NCBI GenBank assembly: GCA_019359275.1
Contig: JAHHHP010000015.1
Span: 1-64,000, forward strand
Reading direction: 5' to 3'
Length of the DNA stretch: 64,000 bases
Source of the DNA: Myxacorys chilensis ATA2-1-KO14
Lineage (GTDB): Bacteria; Cyanobacteriota; Cyanobacteriia; Leptolyngbyales; Leptolyngbyaceae
Below the pieces are notes generated by a model that ran no database searches, was not told where the DNA came from, and saw only the letters and a list, made by a program, of their open reading frames with translations. Each line of letters opens with the position of its first letter. The first letter of the stretch is position 1. Made by a program: the position numbers and the translations under genes. Shown here one piece after another: positions 1 to 9,284 of the stretch.

Positions 1-75
1 AATGTTGGGTTGGTAGCGTAAAAGTTCAAGCAGTTTGTCCCACAGGTCGTCGCTTAGTAACATTGGGGTTGACAT
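1..75 (-). CDS. Transposase-like N-terminus, cut by the left edge
   Basis: A 25-codon open frame starts at the ATG at 75 and runs leftward off the window without a stop. It reads MSTPMLLSDDLWDKLLELLR and continues. The 'LSDDLWDKL' opening resembles the N-terminal helix of IS5/IS4-type transposases (typically 'LTDEQW..L..LL'). That is a resemblance of a short segment only; no catalytic residue is in view. The bases from 76 to about 300 show no terminal inverted repeat that I could pair, because the other end lies outside the window. It could equally be another small DNA-binding protein. Confidence 0.35.
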   Translation of the reverse strand, partial: MSTPMLLSDDLWDKLLELLRYQPNI

Positions 76-314
76 CGCCTTTTAGCTTATTCAGCCCAAC
101 TTCACATAATTATCAACACAACCTAGATAGAAAATTTTTCGCAGTAATTCGAGCCTACTCTGCTGTCAGAAAGATTACTTCCATACTGAACCTATTTCTT
201 GAGAGCAAATTATTTTCTATCTCTAGACAGGTCGGTTTGGAAAGAAACGATTGCTAAATTGAACACATCAGGTTGAATCGAGTTTACTTTTATACAAACT
301 TTTTGGAGATTTCA

Positions 315-584
315 ATGAATATTCTTGCTTGGGCAATCTTAGGATTATTAGCAGGCGCGATCGCAAAGGCAATCTACCCTGGATATCAGAGCGGTGGCAT
401 CTTAGGCACAATGCTACTTGGCGTAATTGGAGCTTTTGTAGGTGGGTCGCTCGTGACCTTCTTTGAAACAGGAACGCTGGCCCTGACAGCTTCGGCATTC
501 AGTCTGACTGGTCTATTTGTGGCTGTACTTGGTGCAGTTGTAGCCCTATTCTTCTACTACTTACTGACGCGTCGGGCTGTTTAA
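315..584 (+). CDS. GlsB/YeaQ/YmgE-family small membrane protein
   Basis: An 89-residue, very hydrophobic protein with three predicted membrane helices and Gly-rich turns (LGLLAGAIAK, GGILGTMLLGVIGAFVGG). This is the pattern of the transglycosylase-associated/GlsB-YeaQ family of general-stress inner-membrane proteins, whose biochemical role is unknown. The start at 315 is chosen because GGAG (about 305-308) sits just upstream and the family normally begins M-N-I-L-A-W. The frame can be extended to 273, but that adds a non-conserved leader. A strong hairpin terminator at 631-657 suggests a single-gene transcript. No neighbour is functionally linked. Confidence 0.85.
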   Translation: MNILAWAILGLLAGAIAKAIYPGYQSGGILGTMLLGVIGAFVGGSLVTFFETGTLALTASAFSLTGLFVAVLGAVVALFFYYLLTRRAV

Positions 585-630
585 TTTTTACGCTACTGCA
601 AACGTTTTCCCTACTTGAGACACTCTCTTA

Positions 631-657
631 AGCCTCTGCAAAAGCAGAGGCTTTTTC
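631..657 (+). terminator. Rho-independent terminator of the GlsB-like gene
   Basis: AGCCTCTGC (631-639) pairs perfectly with GCAGAGGCT (644-652) around an AAAA loop and is followed by a T run. It lies 47 bases after the stop of the GlsB-like gene. Confidence 0.85.
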
Positions 658-722
658 TATGGTTTAAGCTTCTGCGATCAGCATAGCCTTCCTACATGGT
701 CTTCTCAAAGGACAGGATAAAC

Positions 723-774
723 CTGATCCACGCCAGCGGAAGATTGATCTCATAACTCTGCTGGTGTGGATCAG
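723..774. repeat. Long imperfect inverted repeat at the 3' end of the peptidase gene
   Basis: CTGATCCACGCCAGC (723-737) pairs with GCTGGTGTGGATCAG (760-774): 15 positions with a single G-T wobble and a 22-base spacer. It lies two bases past the stop codon (777) of the minus-strand peptidase gene. Neither strand shows a T run after it, so it is not a standard intrinsic terminator. It may protect the mRNA 3' end or be a protein-binding palindrome. Confidence 0.6.
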
Positions 775-776
775 AT

Positions 777-2402
777 CTACTTAGAAATAAAATGTGCCCA
801 TACGTCACCGTCTCCCCCGCAAACTTGCTGACAGTAGCTATACGGATAAAGAACTTTTCGTCCTTCGGTATAGGTGTAGCCTGTCAGCGCATCTCCCCAG
901 GGATCGTTCACAATGAAACCATCTGGGGTAAAGCCAACTACGGTAACAATGTGCCCCCCATGGGTAAACAACCCGCATAGAATAACAGGATTACCATTGA
1001 TCAGTTCTTCTTTGATGTCTCGCCACGATCGCTTTGTGTCAAAACTCGCTTTGAAGCCATAGGCTTGAATTAAGCTAACAAGGGTATTGTGATTGGTTTG
1101 AGAGCCTTGCCCATCCTTGTTGAAGCACCACTGTAACAACTCGTCTTCTAGCTGTCCGTACTGCGATCGTATCCCGTAGTAATAAAGCACCATTGCGATC
1201 GACGTTACGTTACAGGTTGACCAGTAATAGCGCGGATTATCTCGCTGAGAGAAATAAGGAACATTCATCTCAACACTAGGCAAAATTGGATTAAATGGTT
1301 TCGTTCCCCGTTTCATCTGAGCAAAATCTGGGAAAACGTAGCCTGTATTTCCAAATCCTGGAATTTCTTCTGTGAGCGACACTTTGATATGTCCGCCCTG
1401 CACCATGTAGCTCGAAATTCCGTAGAACGTGTGTTTATTAAAATTAGTGCGCTCTTCGGGTTGCAGTTGCGACGAATCTACCGGACGCTTTTTAAGCATC
1501 GTATCGGTTACAGCCGTAACTGTCAGAGCACCAGAATCATACGGAACTTCTTTACCATTGCGCTTAATTTGAGCGTATTGCCAATAGACATATCCGCGAT
1601 TTCCAAATCCTGGAATTGGCTCTGCCAAAGTCACCCGGAAGTGTCCGCCTGTGCAAGCGTATCCAATAATTTGGAGAGTTTGACCTTGCAGAACATCAGC
1701 TTTTTGGGAAGCCGCTAGCGTTGAAGAATCTGCCAGTTGCGCCTTAATCAGCGTTGTAGACGTGATTAGCAACTGAGCCGCCAAGGGAATATCAGGCACG
1801 TCATCAAGAGCGAAGCGAAGAATTTGCGTGCCTTTGCTGAGTTGAACGTGAGGCTCATAAAAGAAGCCAAAATTCCCGATCGCATCAACGTTTCGTCCGA
1901 CTTCTAACTTCAAGTGCCCGTCAATCAGTCCGTAGCGATTGACAGGAAAGGTTTGTCCCGCTTTGACTAACACCTTTTGCTGGCTATTTAATTGCGACGA
2001 ATCTGCTGGTGATGTTTTGAAGTAAGTGTCTTGCATCACTTTTAGCGTCAACGCTTGACCCACCGTGAGCGGATCGGTACTAACAGTGATGTAGAACACT
2101 TTGTTTTCGATCAGCTTCCCAACAGTGTCAAATCCTTTAAGACGAATCCAACGCGATCCGGCTTGAGAAAATCCTTTTGGCATCGAGATTTGCCAGGTTC
2201 CATTGCTAGTCGTGACCTGAAGCGGAAATTTATCTTCGGCTGCGATCGCAATCTTGGCAATCCGATTCGCATCATAGCTGCCCTTGAGATTGACAGGCTT
2301 ATTCACCAACACTTCTCTCGGACCTGAGTAGGTCGGCGGCGTCGCAACGCCGATCGACGTAAGCGGGGTGTCAATTAGATCAGCGACAGCAGTAGTAGTC
2401 AT
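777..2402 (-). CDS. C39-like cysteine peptidase with three SH3-like repeats
   Basis: 541 residues. The C-terminal part (about 380-541) is a peptidase C39-like/papain-fold domain: the Cys is in 'YWSTCNVTSIAM', the His in 'GGHIVTVVGF' and the Asp in 'VNDPWGD', giving a complete catalytic triad. Before it are three similar repeats of about 75 residues, each with 'DSS.L....' followed by 'GGH/DGH.K.....GFGN.GYV', resembling bacterial SH3-like modules. The first about 110 residues look like an Ig-type beta domain. No signal peptide or membrane segment is visible, which is unexpected for a presumed cell-wall or secreted enzyme. The ATG at 2402 has AGGGA upstream. The substrate is unknown. Confidence 0.75.
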   Translation of the reverse strand: MTTTAVADLIDTPLTSIGVATPPTYSGPREVLVNKPVNLKGSYDANRIAKIAIAAEDKFPLQVTTSNGTWQISMPKGFSQAGSRWIRLKGFDTVGKLIENKVFYITVSTDPLTVGQALTLKVMQDTYFKTSPADSSQLNSQQKVLVKAGQTFPVNRYGLIDGHLKLEVGRNVDAIGNFGFFYEPHVQLSKGTQILRFALDDVPDIPLAAQLLITSTTLIKAQLADSSTLAASQKADVLQGQTLQIIGYACTGGHFRVTLAEPIPGFGNRGYVYWQYAQIKRNGKEVPYDSGALTVTAVTDTMLKKRPVDSSQLQPEERTNFNKHTFYGISSYMVQGGHIKVSLTEEIPGFGNTGYVFPDFAQMKRGTKPFNPILPSVEMNVPYFSQRDNPRYYWSTCNVTSIAMVLYYYGIRSQYGQLEDELLQWCFNKDGQGSQTNHNTLVSLIQAYGFKASFDTKRSWRDIKEELINGNPVILCGLFTHGGHIVTVVGFTPDGFIVNDPWGDALTGYTYTEGRKVLYPYSYCQQVCGGDGDVWAHFISK

Positions 2403-2519
2403 GGTCGATATCCCTGAGATAAAAATGGTATGAGTGATGCTAAACAGGGAACTCAGTATTCTTAGAAAACAGGAGTTTCTTAGTTGAGAATGCCCAATCT
2501 TACGTCAGGAATTTGTGCT

Positions 2520-2555
2520 AAAAAAATGCCCCAACCTGGAAAGAGAATTGGGGCA
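2520..2555 (-). terminator. Terminator of the peroxiredoxin gene
   Basis: Read on the minus strand, TGCCCCAA (2555-2548) and TTGGGGCA (2534-2527) form an 8-bp stem followed by a run of seven T. It is placed just downstream of the prxQ stop. Confidence 0.85.
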
Positions 2556-2607
2556 CCTAAAGTGAAATGGTTAAACTGAAATAATGGTACAGACTTGAAC
2601 TCAAGAG

Positions 2608-3042
2608 CTACGCGCCGATTCCTGCCAAAATATCGGATGCATGAGTATCGGTTTTAATAGATTCGTAAACCTGAGCAATCTTACCGTCATCAATCACATA
2701 AGTGACCCGCTTTGCATAACCGCCACCATCGACATCATAGGCTTTGGTGATGGCACCGTCGGTATCGGCCAACAGAGGAAACGGCAAGTTGAACTTGTCT
2801 GTAAACTGTTGATGTGACGCTTCATCGTCCATGCTGACCCCAAGAACCGTAATCCCTTTACTTAAATATTGCTCGTAGTTATCGCGGAAACTACAGGCTT
2901 GTTTGGTGCATCCCGGTGTGTCATCTTTTGGGTAAAAATATAGGACGACCTTCTTACCGACATAGTTTGCAAGCTTGATGGTTGTACCCGTCGTGTCCTT
3001 CACTGTAAAGTCTGGGGCTGTATCGCCAACTGATAAAGGCAT
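2608..3042 (-). CDS. prxQ: Peroxiredoxin Q / bacterioferritin comigratory protein
   Basis: 144 residues, the normal length for the PrxQ/BCP family of thioredoxin-dependent peroxidases that reduce H2O2 and organic peroxides. The active-site segment is 'YPKDDTPGCTKQACSFRD': peroxidatic Cys45 in the T-P-G-C motif and resolving Cys50 five residues later, the atypical 2-Cys layout of PrxQ. The ATG at 3042 is preceded by AAGGAG. The gene is monocistronic, with its own terminator at 2520-2555, and it probably serves peroxide defence in the cytoplasm. Confidence 0.95.
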   Translation of the reverse strand: MPLSVGDTAPDFTVKDTTGTTIKLANYVGKKVVLYFYPKDDTPGCTKQACSFRDNYEQYLSKGITVLGVSMDDEASHQQFTDKFNLPFPLLADTDGAITKAYDVDGGGYAKRVTYVIDDGKIAQVYESIKTDTHASDILAGIGA

Positions 3043-3219
3043 GATGAACGCTCCTTGACCTTCAAATTTCTTAATAATTGTAATACCTTAAGGGCTAGGG
3101 ATAGTGCGTTGCGTTGATAAACCACATTTTTGAACAAACCGAATTTTTCTGGTAAGTCAACGCAAACAAGTTGCTGCCATTGTATTTTGAGAAAAAGATT
3201 GTCGAACTATCGATCCGCT

Positions 3220-3909
3220 ATGAAAAAGCTCCTCACACCGTTTTATCGACGTTGGCTGCTGCCATTTGCTCTAATTCTAATGTCTTTCGTTTGGGTTGCT
3301 CCAGCGTGCGCAACTAGCTTATATGAAGTGCCTACGGCATCGGGTGATACTCACGTTGTTGATTTAGCCGACATCATCAGTCGCATCAACGAAGGAAAAC
3401 TCAATACGACGCTTAGCGAGTTGGAGGAAAAAACTGGGCAAACCGTTCGCTACGTAACGATTCGACGCCTCGATTATGATGAGACGATTGACTCGTTTAC
3501 CGAAAAGTTGTTCAAACAATGGTTCCCCACTGCCGAAGCGGCGGAAAATCAAACCTTGATCGTGATTGATAGCCTGACGAATAATTCTGCGATCGCAACA
3601 GGCGACAAGGTAAAAGAATTGATGCCCCATGCGATCGCGCAAAGCGTGTCCCAAGAAACGATTCAAGCGCCGTTGCGCCAAGGCAATCGCTACAACCAAG
3701 CCTTTTTGGATGCTAGCGATCGCTTGGTTGCTGTCCTTTCAGGCGCGCCTGATCCAGGCCCGCCAGAGGTGATTGACAACGTTCAAGTCGAAGGAACCTT
3801 TGCGACACCTGAAGAAACGAAACAGAGTAATGCAATTCCGTGGGTGATTGGCTTGCTGCTTGCCGCAACCGTGATTCCAATGGCAACGTATTACTGGTAT
3901 GTTCGCTAA
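3220..3909 (+). CDS. psb32: TPM-domain protein, Psb32-like
   Basis: 229 residues from the ATG at 3220; a longer frame from 3130 only adds a non-hydrophobic leader ahead of a clear signal peptide. Residues 1-31 form a Sec signal ending 'APACA'. Residues about 45-190 are a TPM domain ('VVDLADIISRINEGKL', 'TLIVIDS', 'AIATGDKVKELM'). Residues about 205-229 form one membrane helix with a short tail. This matches Psb32, a thylakoid protein implicated in photosystem II repair and protection from photo-oxidative damage. The gene symbol rests on domain order, length and the cyanobacterial setting. Confidence 0.8.
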   Translation: MKKLLTPFYRRWLLPFALILMSFVWVAPACATSLYEVPTASGDTHVVDLADIISRINEGKLNTTLSELEEKTGQTVRYVTIRRLDYDETIDSFTEKLFKQWFPTAEAAENQTLIVIDSLTNNSAIATGDKVKELMPHAIAQSVSQETIQAPLRQGNRYNQAFLDASDRLVAVLSGAPDPGPPEVIDNVQVEGTFATPEETKQSNAIPWVIGLLLAATVIPMATYYWYVR

Positions 3910-3972
3910 CCCTTTTTCGCTAACACCCTAAAGTTCGCTAAAACTTTCAAGGGCGTAGCCATCATGCGCCCT

Positions 3973-4356
3973 TTAATCTTGAATATATTCCTCTCCGCTT
4001 AATAGCGCCTCTTCTGCCCGCACAAATTCTCGTCCCAAATAGGCAGCATGATCGAGACGGCTCACTAAACATGTTTTAGGTTTTTCAAAAATTTCGATGC
4101 ATAGTTCTTTAGCCGTTCTGCCCTTAAACAACGTACTGGCTTGACGCTTTAAGCTGCCATTGCAAGGAAGCGGCTCTCCGGTCTCAGGATCGCAAGCAAG
4201 GCCTTTGTCGTTAATTGTATTGGTGTAGTGTTCTGCGTAGATGAAGCGGGCATCGCGATCGAGGCAAATAATAAAATATCCGCTCGGATCGAGTTCGATA
4301 AACCGTTGGGAAAGCTTGTCATCTAGCGCAGTTGGGTCAACAACAGACTGAGCCAT
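3973..4356 (-). CDS. DUF4346-family cyanobacterial protein
   Basis: 127 residues, soluble, with 'GYFIICLDRDARFIYAEHYTN' near the N-terminus and 'RLDHAAYLGREFVRAEEAL' near the C-terminus. I recognise these as DUF4346 features; the domain also occurs fused to pterin-related proteins in other organisms. Three Cys (near C55, C64 and C86) could bind metal or form a disulfide, but this is inference. Function is unknown. It converges on the Psb32-like gene with a 63-base gap. Confidence 0.65.
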   Translation of the reverse strand: MAQSVVDPTALDDKLSQRFIELDPSGYFIICLDRDARFIYAEHYTNTINDKGLACDPETGEPLPCNGSLKRQASTLFKGRTAKELCIEIFEKPKTCLVSRLDHAAYLGREFVRAEEALLSGEEYIQD

Positions 4357-4419
4357 AGTTCAAAGTTCTAACGTGGGTTTTGACTAACATTTTAAGAGAA
4401 TTCGATCTGCTTTTCAGCG

Positions 4420-5613
4420 CTAAATCTGAAATTGAATTGCCTCTTGTTTGAACGGTAAATCTTGATTAATGGCGTCTATTTCCTGCTGTTCTAAATCGTT
4501 AATTTGCTCGATGTGGCTTCGCAAAATTTGGGACAGGCGACTGTTATAGAACCGATGCAGCGAATAGTTTGGCATTGCTGGAAATCCGCGCCGCTTTTTG
4601 TGGCGTCCGCCTGCTCCTGGATCAAAAAGTTGAATCCCGTTGTCGATTGCCCACTCAATCGGCGTGTAATAACAGGCATCGAAGTGTAAGTTATCCAGTT
4701 CTTGAGTGCAGCCCCAGTAGCGACCGTATAAGCGATCGTCCTTCCTTAAACAAAACGACATGCCAATTGGATGGCGATCATCCCCGTGAGCATAAGCCGC
4801 AAAAAAGACGACTCGATGACAGTAATTCGGGTAAAGCTGCTCAAAAAATCTCTTCGTCAAATACTTGCTTCCCCACCAGCCAAACTTGTCGCAGGTATCG
4901 GCGTAGAAGTTGTACATGGTAGGAAACAGCGACTTGGGAATCTGTTCACCTGTCAAAATCTTGAACTGGAGTCCAGCATTTGTCACCGCTTTTCGTTCAC
5001 GCTTAATGTTGCGACGTTGATTTGAGTTAAATGCACCTAAATAATCATCAAACGTCTCATAGTTCTGATTAGACCAGACAAAACTATGGTGCAGCCAACT
5101 GCTAAACCCATGACGCTCCATCGTTTGCCGCCATGCTGGATCGACGTAGAGAAAATTACAGCCCGAAATCCGGTTTCGGGTGCAAAAATGCTCGATCGCG
5201 TCCACCATCAATTCAGTTAGTTCGTCCTCATCCTCGCCCGGCGCAATCAAAAATCGATAGCCCTCAGCTGGCGTAAATGGCGACATGCCAAGCAGCTTTG
5301 GATAGTATTCAATCCCTAAACGACTCGCTAGATCTGCCCACTGGTGATCAAAGACAAATTCTCCGTAGCTGTGCCCCTTGACGTAGAGCGGAGCGATCGC
5401 AATTAGATGATAGTCACGCCATATTGTCAGATGATTTGGCAACCAGCCTGATTTCGCCGTTGTACTGCCCGACGTTTCCATTGTATGGAGCCAATCCCAC
5501 TCAAAAAAAGGCGTCTTTAAAGGGAGCGCGAGGGCATCCCAGGCTGCTTGAGGGATTTCAGAAATCTTGTTAATCCAGGCAACCGAATAGCGAGGCTTAA
5601 GCTGTTCCACCAT
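4420..5613 (-). CDS. FemAB-like GNAT acyltransferase
   Basis: 397 residues, a typical length for the PF04339-type 'peptidoglycan biosynthesis/recognition' proteins of the GNAT superfamily. Characteristic stretches include 'FFEWDWLHTMETSGS', 'APLYVKGHSYGEFVFDH', 'NQRRNIKRERK' and 'LYGRYWGCTQELDNLHFD'. Members are predicted to transfer an acyl or aminoacyl group, but the substrate in cyanobacteria is not established. No membrane helix is visible. The start at 5613 opens directly into the conserved N-terminal region. Confidence 0.75.
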   Translation of the reverse strand: MVEQLKPRYSVAWINKISEIPQAAWDALALPLKTPFFEWDWLHTMETSGSTTAKSGWLPNHLTIWRDYHLIAIAPLYVKGHSYGEFVFDHQWADLASRLGIEYYPKLLGMSPFTPAEGYRFLIAPGEDEDELTELMVDAIEHFCTRNRISGCNFLYVDPAWRQTMERHGFSSWLHHSFVWSNQNYETFDDYLGAFNSNQRRNIKRERKAVTNAGLQFKILTGEQIPKSLFPTMYNFYADTCDKFGWWGSKYLTKRFFEQLYPNYCHRVVFFAAYAHGDDRHPIGMSFCLRKDDRLYGRYWGCTQELDNLHFDACYYTPIEWAIDNGIQLFDPGAGGRHKKRRGFPAMPNYSLHRFYNSRLSQILRSHIEQINDLEQQEIDAINQDLPFKQEAIQFQI

Positions 5614-6223
5614 ACCTAGACATCAACACTTCATACAGCTTAATCTAAATTTCTCAGTGCTGTTGCGTCTACAGATACGGCTGACTAAGCGAATGTCTTA
5701 ACTGAATCTCTTAAAGATTCTGAGGGAATGTTAGCCCTTACCGTTAATGGCGAGAGAATTTCTTATATGGTTAGAAGGAGTGTGACGGCTAAAGCTGAAG
5801 TTTCGAGTGAGTTGAGTCAGAGTTTCTATTGAAGCGATCAATACCCAATATCGATACGCAGTACGACGGTTCTCCAAATGATGCGGTAAGAGTGAGCTTT
5901 CTCGACAAACCGCAGTTTTATCTAATGTCTTAGCCTTACTGCTATCCTCGTGCTTGGCAGAACTAAAGTCTAAGAATCGTGAAGGCTAAAAGTTGTGACT
6001 AGATTGACTTGTTATTTTTGTTGTTCGCAATTGTCAACGCATATCCGTTACTCTAGAACCATTTAGAGGGCTGACTAGTGTGAAATAAGCTCCTGACGAA
6101 ATAAAATCTGATGGCGAAGATTCACCCCTTATTCAGCCGCCTGCTTGTAGTCTGTATCTTGGTTCGCATCTACTGTTCCGTGGTTCCAAGCCTTGAGTGT
6201 TTTGAGTATTGAGTAGAGTGGTT
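5614..6223. other. Intergenic region, 610 bases, between divergent genes
   Basis: This separates the minus-strand acyltransferase from the plus-strand histidine kinase, so it should hold both promoters. I found no convincing coding frame, tRNA or strong hairpin. AT-rich stretches around 6000-6060 could hold the kinase promoter, but no -35/-10 pair with normal spacing is clear. Confidence 0.4.
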
Positions 6224-8206
6224 ATGACGAAGCCCCGTCAGTCCTCATTCCGTCGAGTTTTGCTGAGACGTTTGTTACTCCTCAGCATCCCGGTGTTGTT
6301 GACCGGAGAAGTTGTGGCATACAAAAAGGCGCGATCGGGATTTTTAGAAACCGCGCGACAGAATTTGACTGCGAGTGCGGTGCGAAAAGCCGATAGTTTA
6401 CGGGGAACCATCAACGCCTTGCGATCGAATTTGGCCACTGCAACCGGATCGGCTGCTCTCCGGTCGGGGTCTCCATCCCAAGCTTACGAATTTCTAGACC
6501 AGTTTCAGCAAGCCTCACCCGTGGCATTGAGCTGCGTTCAGTTGACTGATTTACAGACTCAAAAAATCAAAGCGAGTACCTGCGGCAAAACTGCAATCAT
6601 TCCCGTATCAGGCAGCGATTGGTCGTCGATAGGTGGACGAGAATTTGCTAAGCCAAACGCCGTGCGAATCTCTCTGGTTCGACCTCCAGAAACTCAAGCG
6701 CCTTTAAAAAACCAGCTTAATTTGGTTTTGAGTGCCCCTGTGCAGATCGGCTCCAATATCCGCTATGCCCTGAGTGCCAAGACGGCCCTCTATCCGCAGC
6801 CCGAACCCGAATCAAACAGCATTACTGGCTATACGGTGGTGATTGACCAGGACGGCGAAATCTTAGCGCATCCGATCGCAGAGCAGGTCGGGCGAAACGT
6901 CAACCAGGAAGCCGATGCAGATCGGTTGAAGAGCTTAGTCGAAAATGCGATCGCCGGAAAGCAAGATGCCCTCTCTCTCTTTGCATTTGAAGAACGAGGG
7001 GCTGAATGGCTCGCGGGCTACAGCGCTGTCCCCATTGCCATAAGTGCCACTGAAACCCGGAATTGGGCCGTCTTGGCAACTATCTCTATGGATACGGCGC
7101 TCTATAGCCTAGAAGAGATTAAGCAAGTCCTAATTATTCTGACTCTGGGATTGCTGACGGCAATTTTGCTCTCGACACTGTATCTTACGCGAGACCTAGC
7201 ACGTCCAATCGAGCAGTTGAGCGATTATGCGATGCAAATTCGGCATCGGTATGCTGGCGATCGCGCCCCCAAAGACTTTAAAGTTCGAGAACTGAATCTC
7301 TTGGCAGAAGCTCTCGACAACATGGTTGAGCGGCTGGAGGATCGCGCTAAAGAACTCGAAGCGGCTTGGCAAGAGGCGCAGGAAGCCAATCAGATGAAGA
7401 GCGAGTTTTTAGCCACCACATCTCATGAATTGCGGACGCCGCTCAACGCGATTATTGGCTGCGTTCGCTTGGTCAGAGACGGGTGCTGCGACGATCGCAA
7501 CGAAGAATTGGAGTTTCTTCAGCAAGCGGACGATGCCGCCCTCCACTTGCTCAAAATCATCAATGATTTATTAGATATTGCTAAAGTCGAAGCCGGAAAA
7601 GTAGAACTGAATCTACAATCGGTTTCGATTCAAGACCTCTGCCATCAATGTCTGAAAATGGTTCAGCCAGGCGCAGAGATGAAGCGTTTGAAGTTGACGC
7701 TCAACCTTGATGACCAGATTGAGCGTGTCTTGATGGATGAGCGGCGAGTGCGGCAAATGGTGATCAATTTGCTCTCTAACGCCGTGAAATTTACCCCTGA
7801 AGGGGGCCAAGTCAAACTCGGCGCGTGGTTGGGCTATGGACGCCAGCTACAACTCGATCCGCGCCCCGATCGCAGCCCCATCAATCCTGAGACGCCCTAC
7901 CTGTGTCTAGAAATCTCAGATTCAGGCATCGGTATTCCTGAAGAGCGGTGGCATCTGCTGTTTCGTCCCTTCCAGCAGATCGATTCTTCCCTGACTCGCA
8001 AGCACGAAGGAACCGGACTCGGGCTTGCCCTCACAAAGCGATTGGCAGAGCTACACGGAGGAACCTTGTCCTTCAATTCTTTCCCCAATAATGGCAGCAT
8101 CTTTCGGATTTGGTTGCCCTTAATTGAGCTAAGCAAGCCGGACTTACCCGCGATCGAGGAGGCTCACTCTGAGGTGAAACATCCGGTCAGTGTACCGAAT
8201 AGCTGA
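6224..8206 (+). CDS. Membrane-bound sensor histidine kinase with HAMP domain
   Basis: 660 residues from the ATG at 6224; GTG (6218) and TTG (6209) lie in frame but lack better ribosome-binding sites. Order: arginine-rich N-terminus and first membrane helix (about 15-30), an extracytoplasmic Cache-like sensor region to about 300, a second helix (about 302-322), HAMP and coiled coil, then HisKA with phospho-acceptor His401 in '[12 protein letters not shown]' and HATPase_c with 'NLLSNAVKFTPEGG', 'DSGIGIPEE' and 'GTGLGLAL'. All kinase boxes are intact. It has no receiver domain and no adjacent response regulator, so the partner and signal are unknown. Confidence 0.9.
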   Translation: MTKPRQSSFRRVLLRRLLLLSIPVLLTGEVVAYKKARSGFLETARQNLTASAVRKADSLRGTINALRSNLATATGSAALRSGSPSQAYEFLDQFQQASPVALSCVQLTDLQTQKIKASTCGKTAIIPVSGSDWSSIGGREFAKPNAVRISLVRPPETQAPLKNQLNLVLSAPVQIGSNIRYALSAKTALYPQPEPESNSITGYTVVIDQDGEILAHPIAEQVGRNVNQEADADRLKSLVENAIAGKQDALSLFAFEERGAEWLAGYSAVPIAISATETRNWAVLATISMDTALYSLEEIKQVLIILTLGLLTAILLSTLYLTRDLARPIEQLSDYAMQIRHRYAGDRAPKDFKVRELNLLAEALDNMVERLEDRAKELEAAWQEAQEANQMKSEFLATTSHELRTPLNAIIGCVRLVRDGCCDDRNEELEFLQQADDAALHLLKIINDLLDIAKVEAGKVELNLQSVSIQDLCHQCLKMVQPGAEMKRLKLTLNLDDQIERVLMDERRVRQMVINLLSNAVKFTPEGGQVKLGAWLGYGRQLQLDPRPDRSPINPETPYLCLEISDSGIGIPEERWHLLFRPFQQIDSSLTRKHEGTGLGLALTKRLAELHGGTLSFNSFPNNGSIFRIWLPLIELSKPDLPAIEEAHSEVKHPVSVPNS

Positions 8207-8219
8207 AAGGCAACGCAAT

Positions 8220-9266
8220 TTAGAGCTTGGCTAAGCCCATCACTCGTCCTCCCTGCTGCATCGACTCAGATAGGGCAACCAGGATTTGCACGAGTTCCGC
8301 CCCTAGCCAACCGGGAGAGATATCAGACGGTTGATTGCGATGCACGCAGGCTAGAAAATGCTCACAAACCTGATTTAGAGGCTCTCCAGAAGACAGTTTG
8401 ATGGCTTCTTGGCGTTGATTAACGGGACTAAACCGATTTCCTTGACGCTCAAACTGTCCCCACTGAATCATCAACGGTTCTGCTGCTAGTTCATCAAAAA
8501 TTAGGCTTCCCTGCTCACCAACCAAGCACATCCGGCGCTGCTTATCTGAATTAAGCCAACTGAGATGAAGCGTTGCCTGAAATCCACTCGGGTAAATTAA
8601 CGTCGCCCAAACTGTATCAGCAAGACCATTAGGAAACAAATGAGATGATTTACATGGCAGCGCGTTAGGCTGGAGCCAAACCTGACCTCTTGCCTGCACT
8701 TCACAAGGCGTTTGGGCTAACCAATAATTTAAAATTGCAATATCATGAATCGCTAAATCCCAAAGCGCATCAACATCTTGACGAACCGGACTGAGATGAG
8801 TTCGAGCAGCATAGGCATAGCGCAAGTCTCCTAACGACTTGACTAACATCCTCCCCTGTAAAACAGCGGGGTGAAATAGGTAAGTATGATCCACGACAAG
8901 TTGACGGTGCTGCTCAGCCGCGAGACGGCAAAGTTGAACCGATTCTGCGGTGCTTAAGGTAAGCGGTTTCTCTGCTAGAACGTGCAGTCCTTGCTTAAGG
9001 GCGGCTGTAATCAAAGCATAGTGGGTTTCGGCAGGCGTGGCGATCGCGACTGCTTCTAGGCCGCTTAACTCTAGAGCATCCTGCCATTGCGTGGTGACAA
9101 ACACTCGGTCGTCAAGCTCGAACCGTTGGACTGCGATCGCAAGCTGCTCAGCCCAGGGATCAACAACCGCCACAACCTCTGCCTCTGCATGTTCCAAAAA
9201 ATTCCGCAGCAGATGAGTGCCCCATCGCCCAACTCCGAAAACCGCGATTCTAGTAGGCTTCTTCAT
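8220..9266 (-). CDS. Gfo/Idh/MocA-family oxidoreductase
   Basis: 348 residues. The N-terminal Rossmann fold has G11-V-G-R-W-G16 for NAD(P) binding. The family's 'EKP' motif is at Glu99-Lys100-Pro101 and the catalytic-type His lies in 'DLAIHDIAIL'. The rest is the C-terminal alpha/beta substrate domain. Such enzymes oxidise or reduce sugar and cyclitol derivatives; the substrate cannot be read from sequence. It starts 18 bases after the RNase III stop on the same strand and is probably co-transcribed, though the functional link is not obvious. Confidence 0.85.
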   Translation of the reverse strand: MKKPTRIAVFGVGRWGTHLLRNFLEHAEAEVVAVVDPWAEQLAIAVQRFELDDRVFVTTQWQDALELSGLEAVAIATPAETHYALITAALKQGLHVLAEKPLTLSTAESVQLCRLAAEQHRQLVVDHTYLFHPAVLQGRMLVKSLGDLRYAYAARTHLSPVRQDVDALWDLAIHDIAILNYWLAQTPCEVQARGQVWLQPNALPCKSSHLFPNGLADTVWATLIYPSGFQATLHLSWLNSDKQRRMCLVGEQGSLIFDELAAEPLMIQWGQFERQGNRFSPVNQRQEAIKLSSGEPLNQVCEHFLACVHRNQPSDISPGWLGAELVQILVALSESMQQGGRVMGLAKL

Positions 9267-9284
9267 CGAGCTTCCCTTGTTACT

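Noticed and set aside
63..257. 64-codon plus-strand frame at the left edge
   Set aside because: It overlaps the transposase-like start on the other strand and has no protein-like pattern or ribosome-binding site.
6000..6060. Possible promoter of the histidine kinase
   Set aside because: Candidate -35 and -10 boxes have wrong spacing, so I do not call one.
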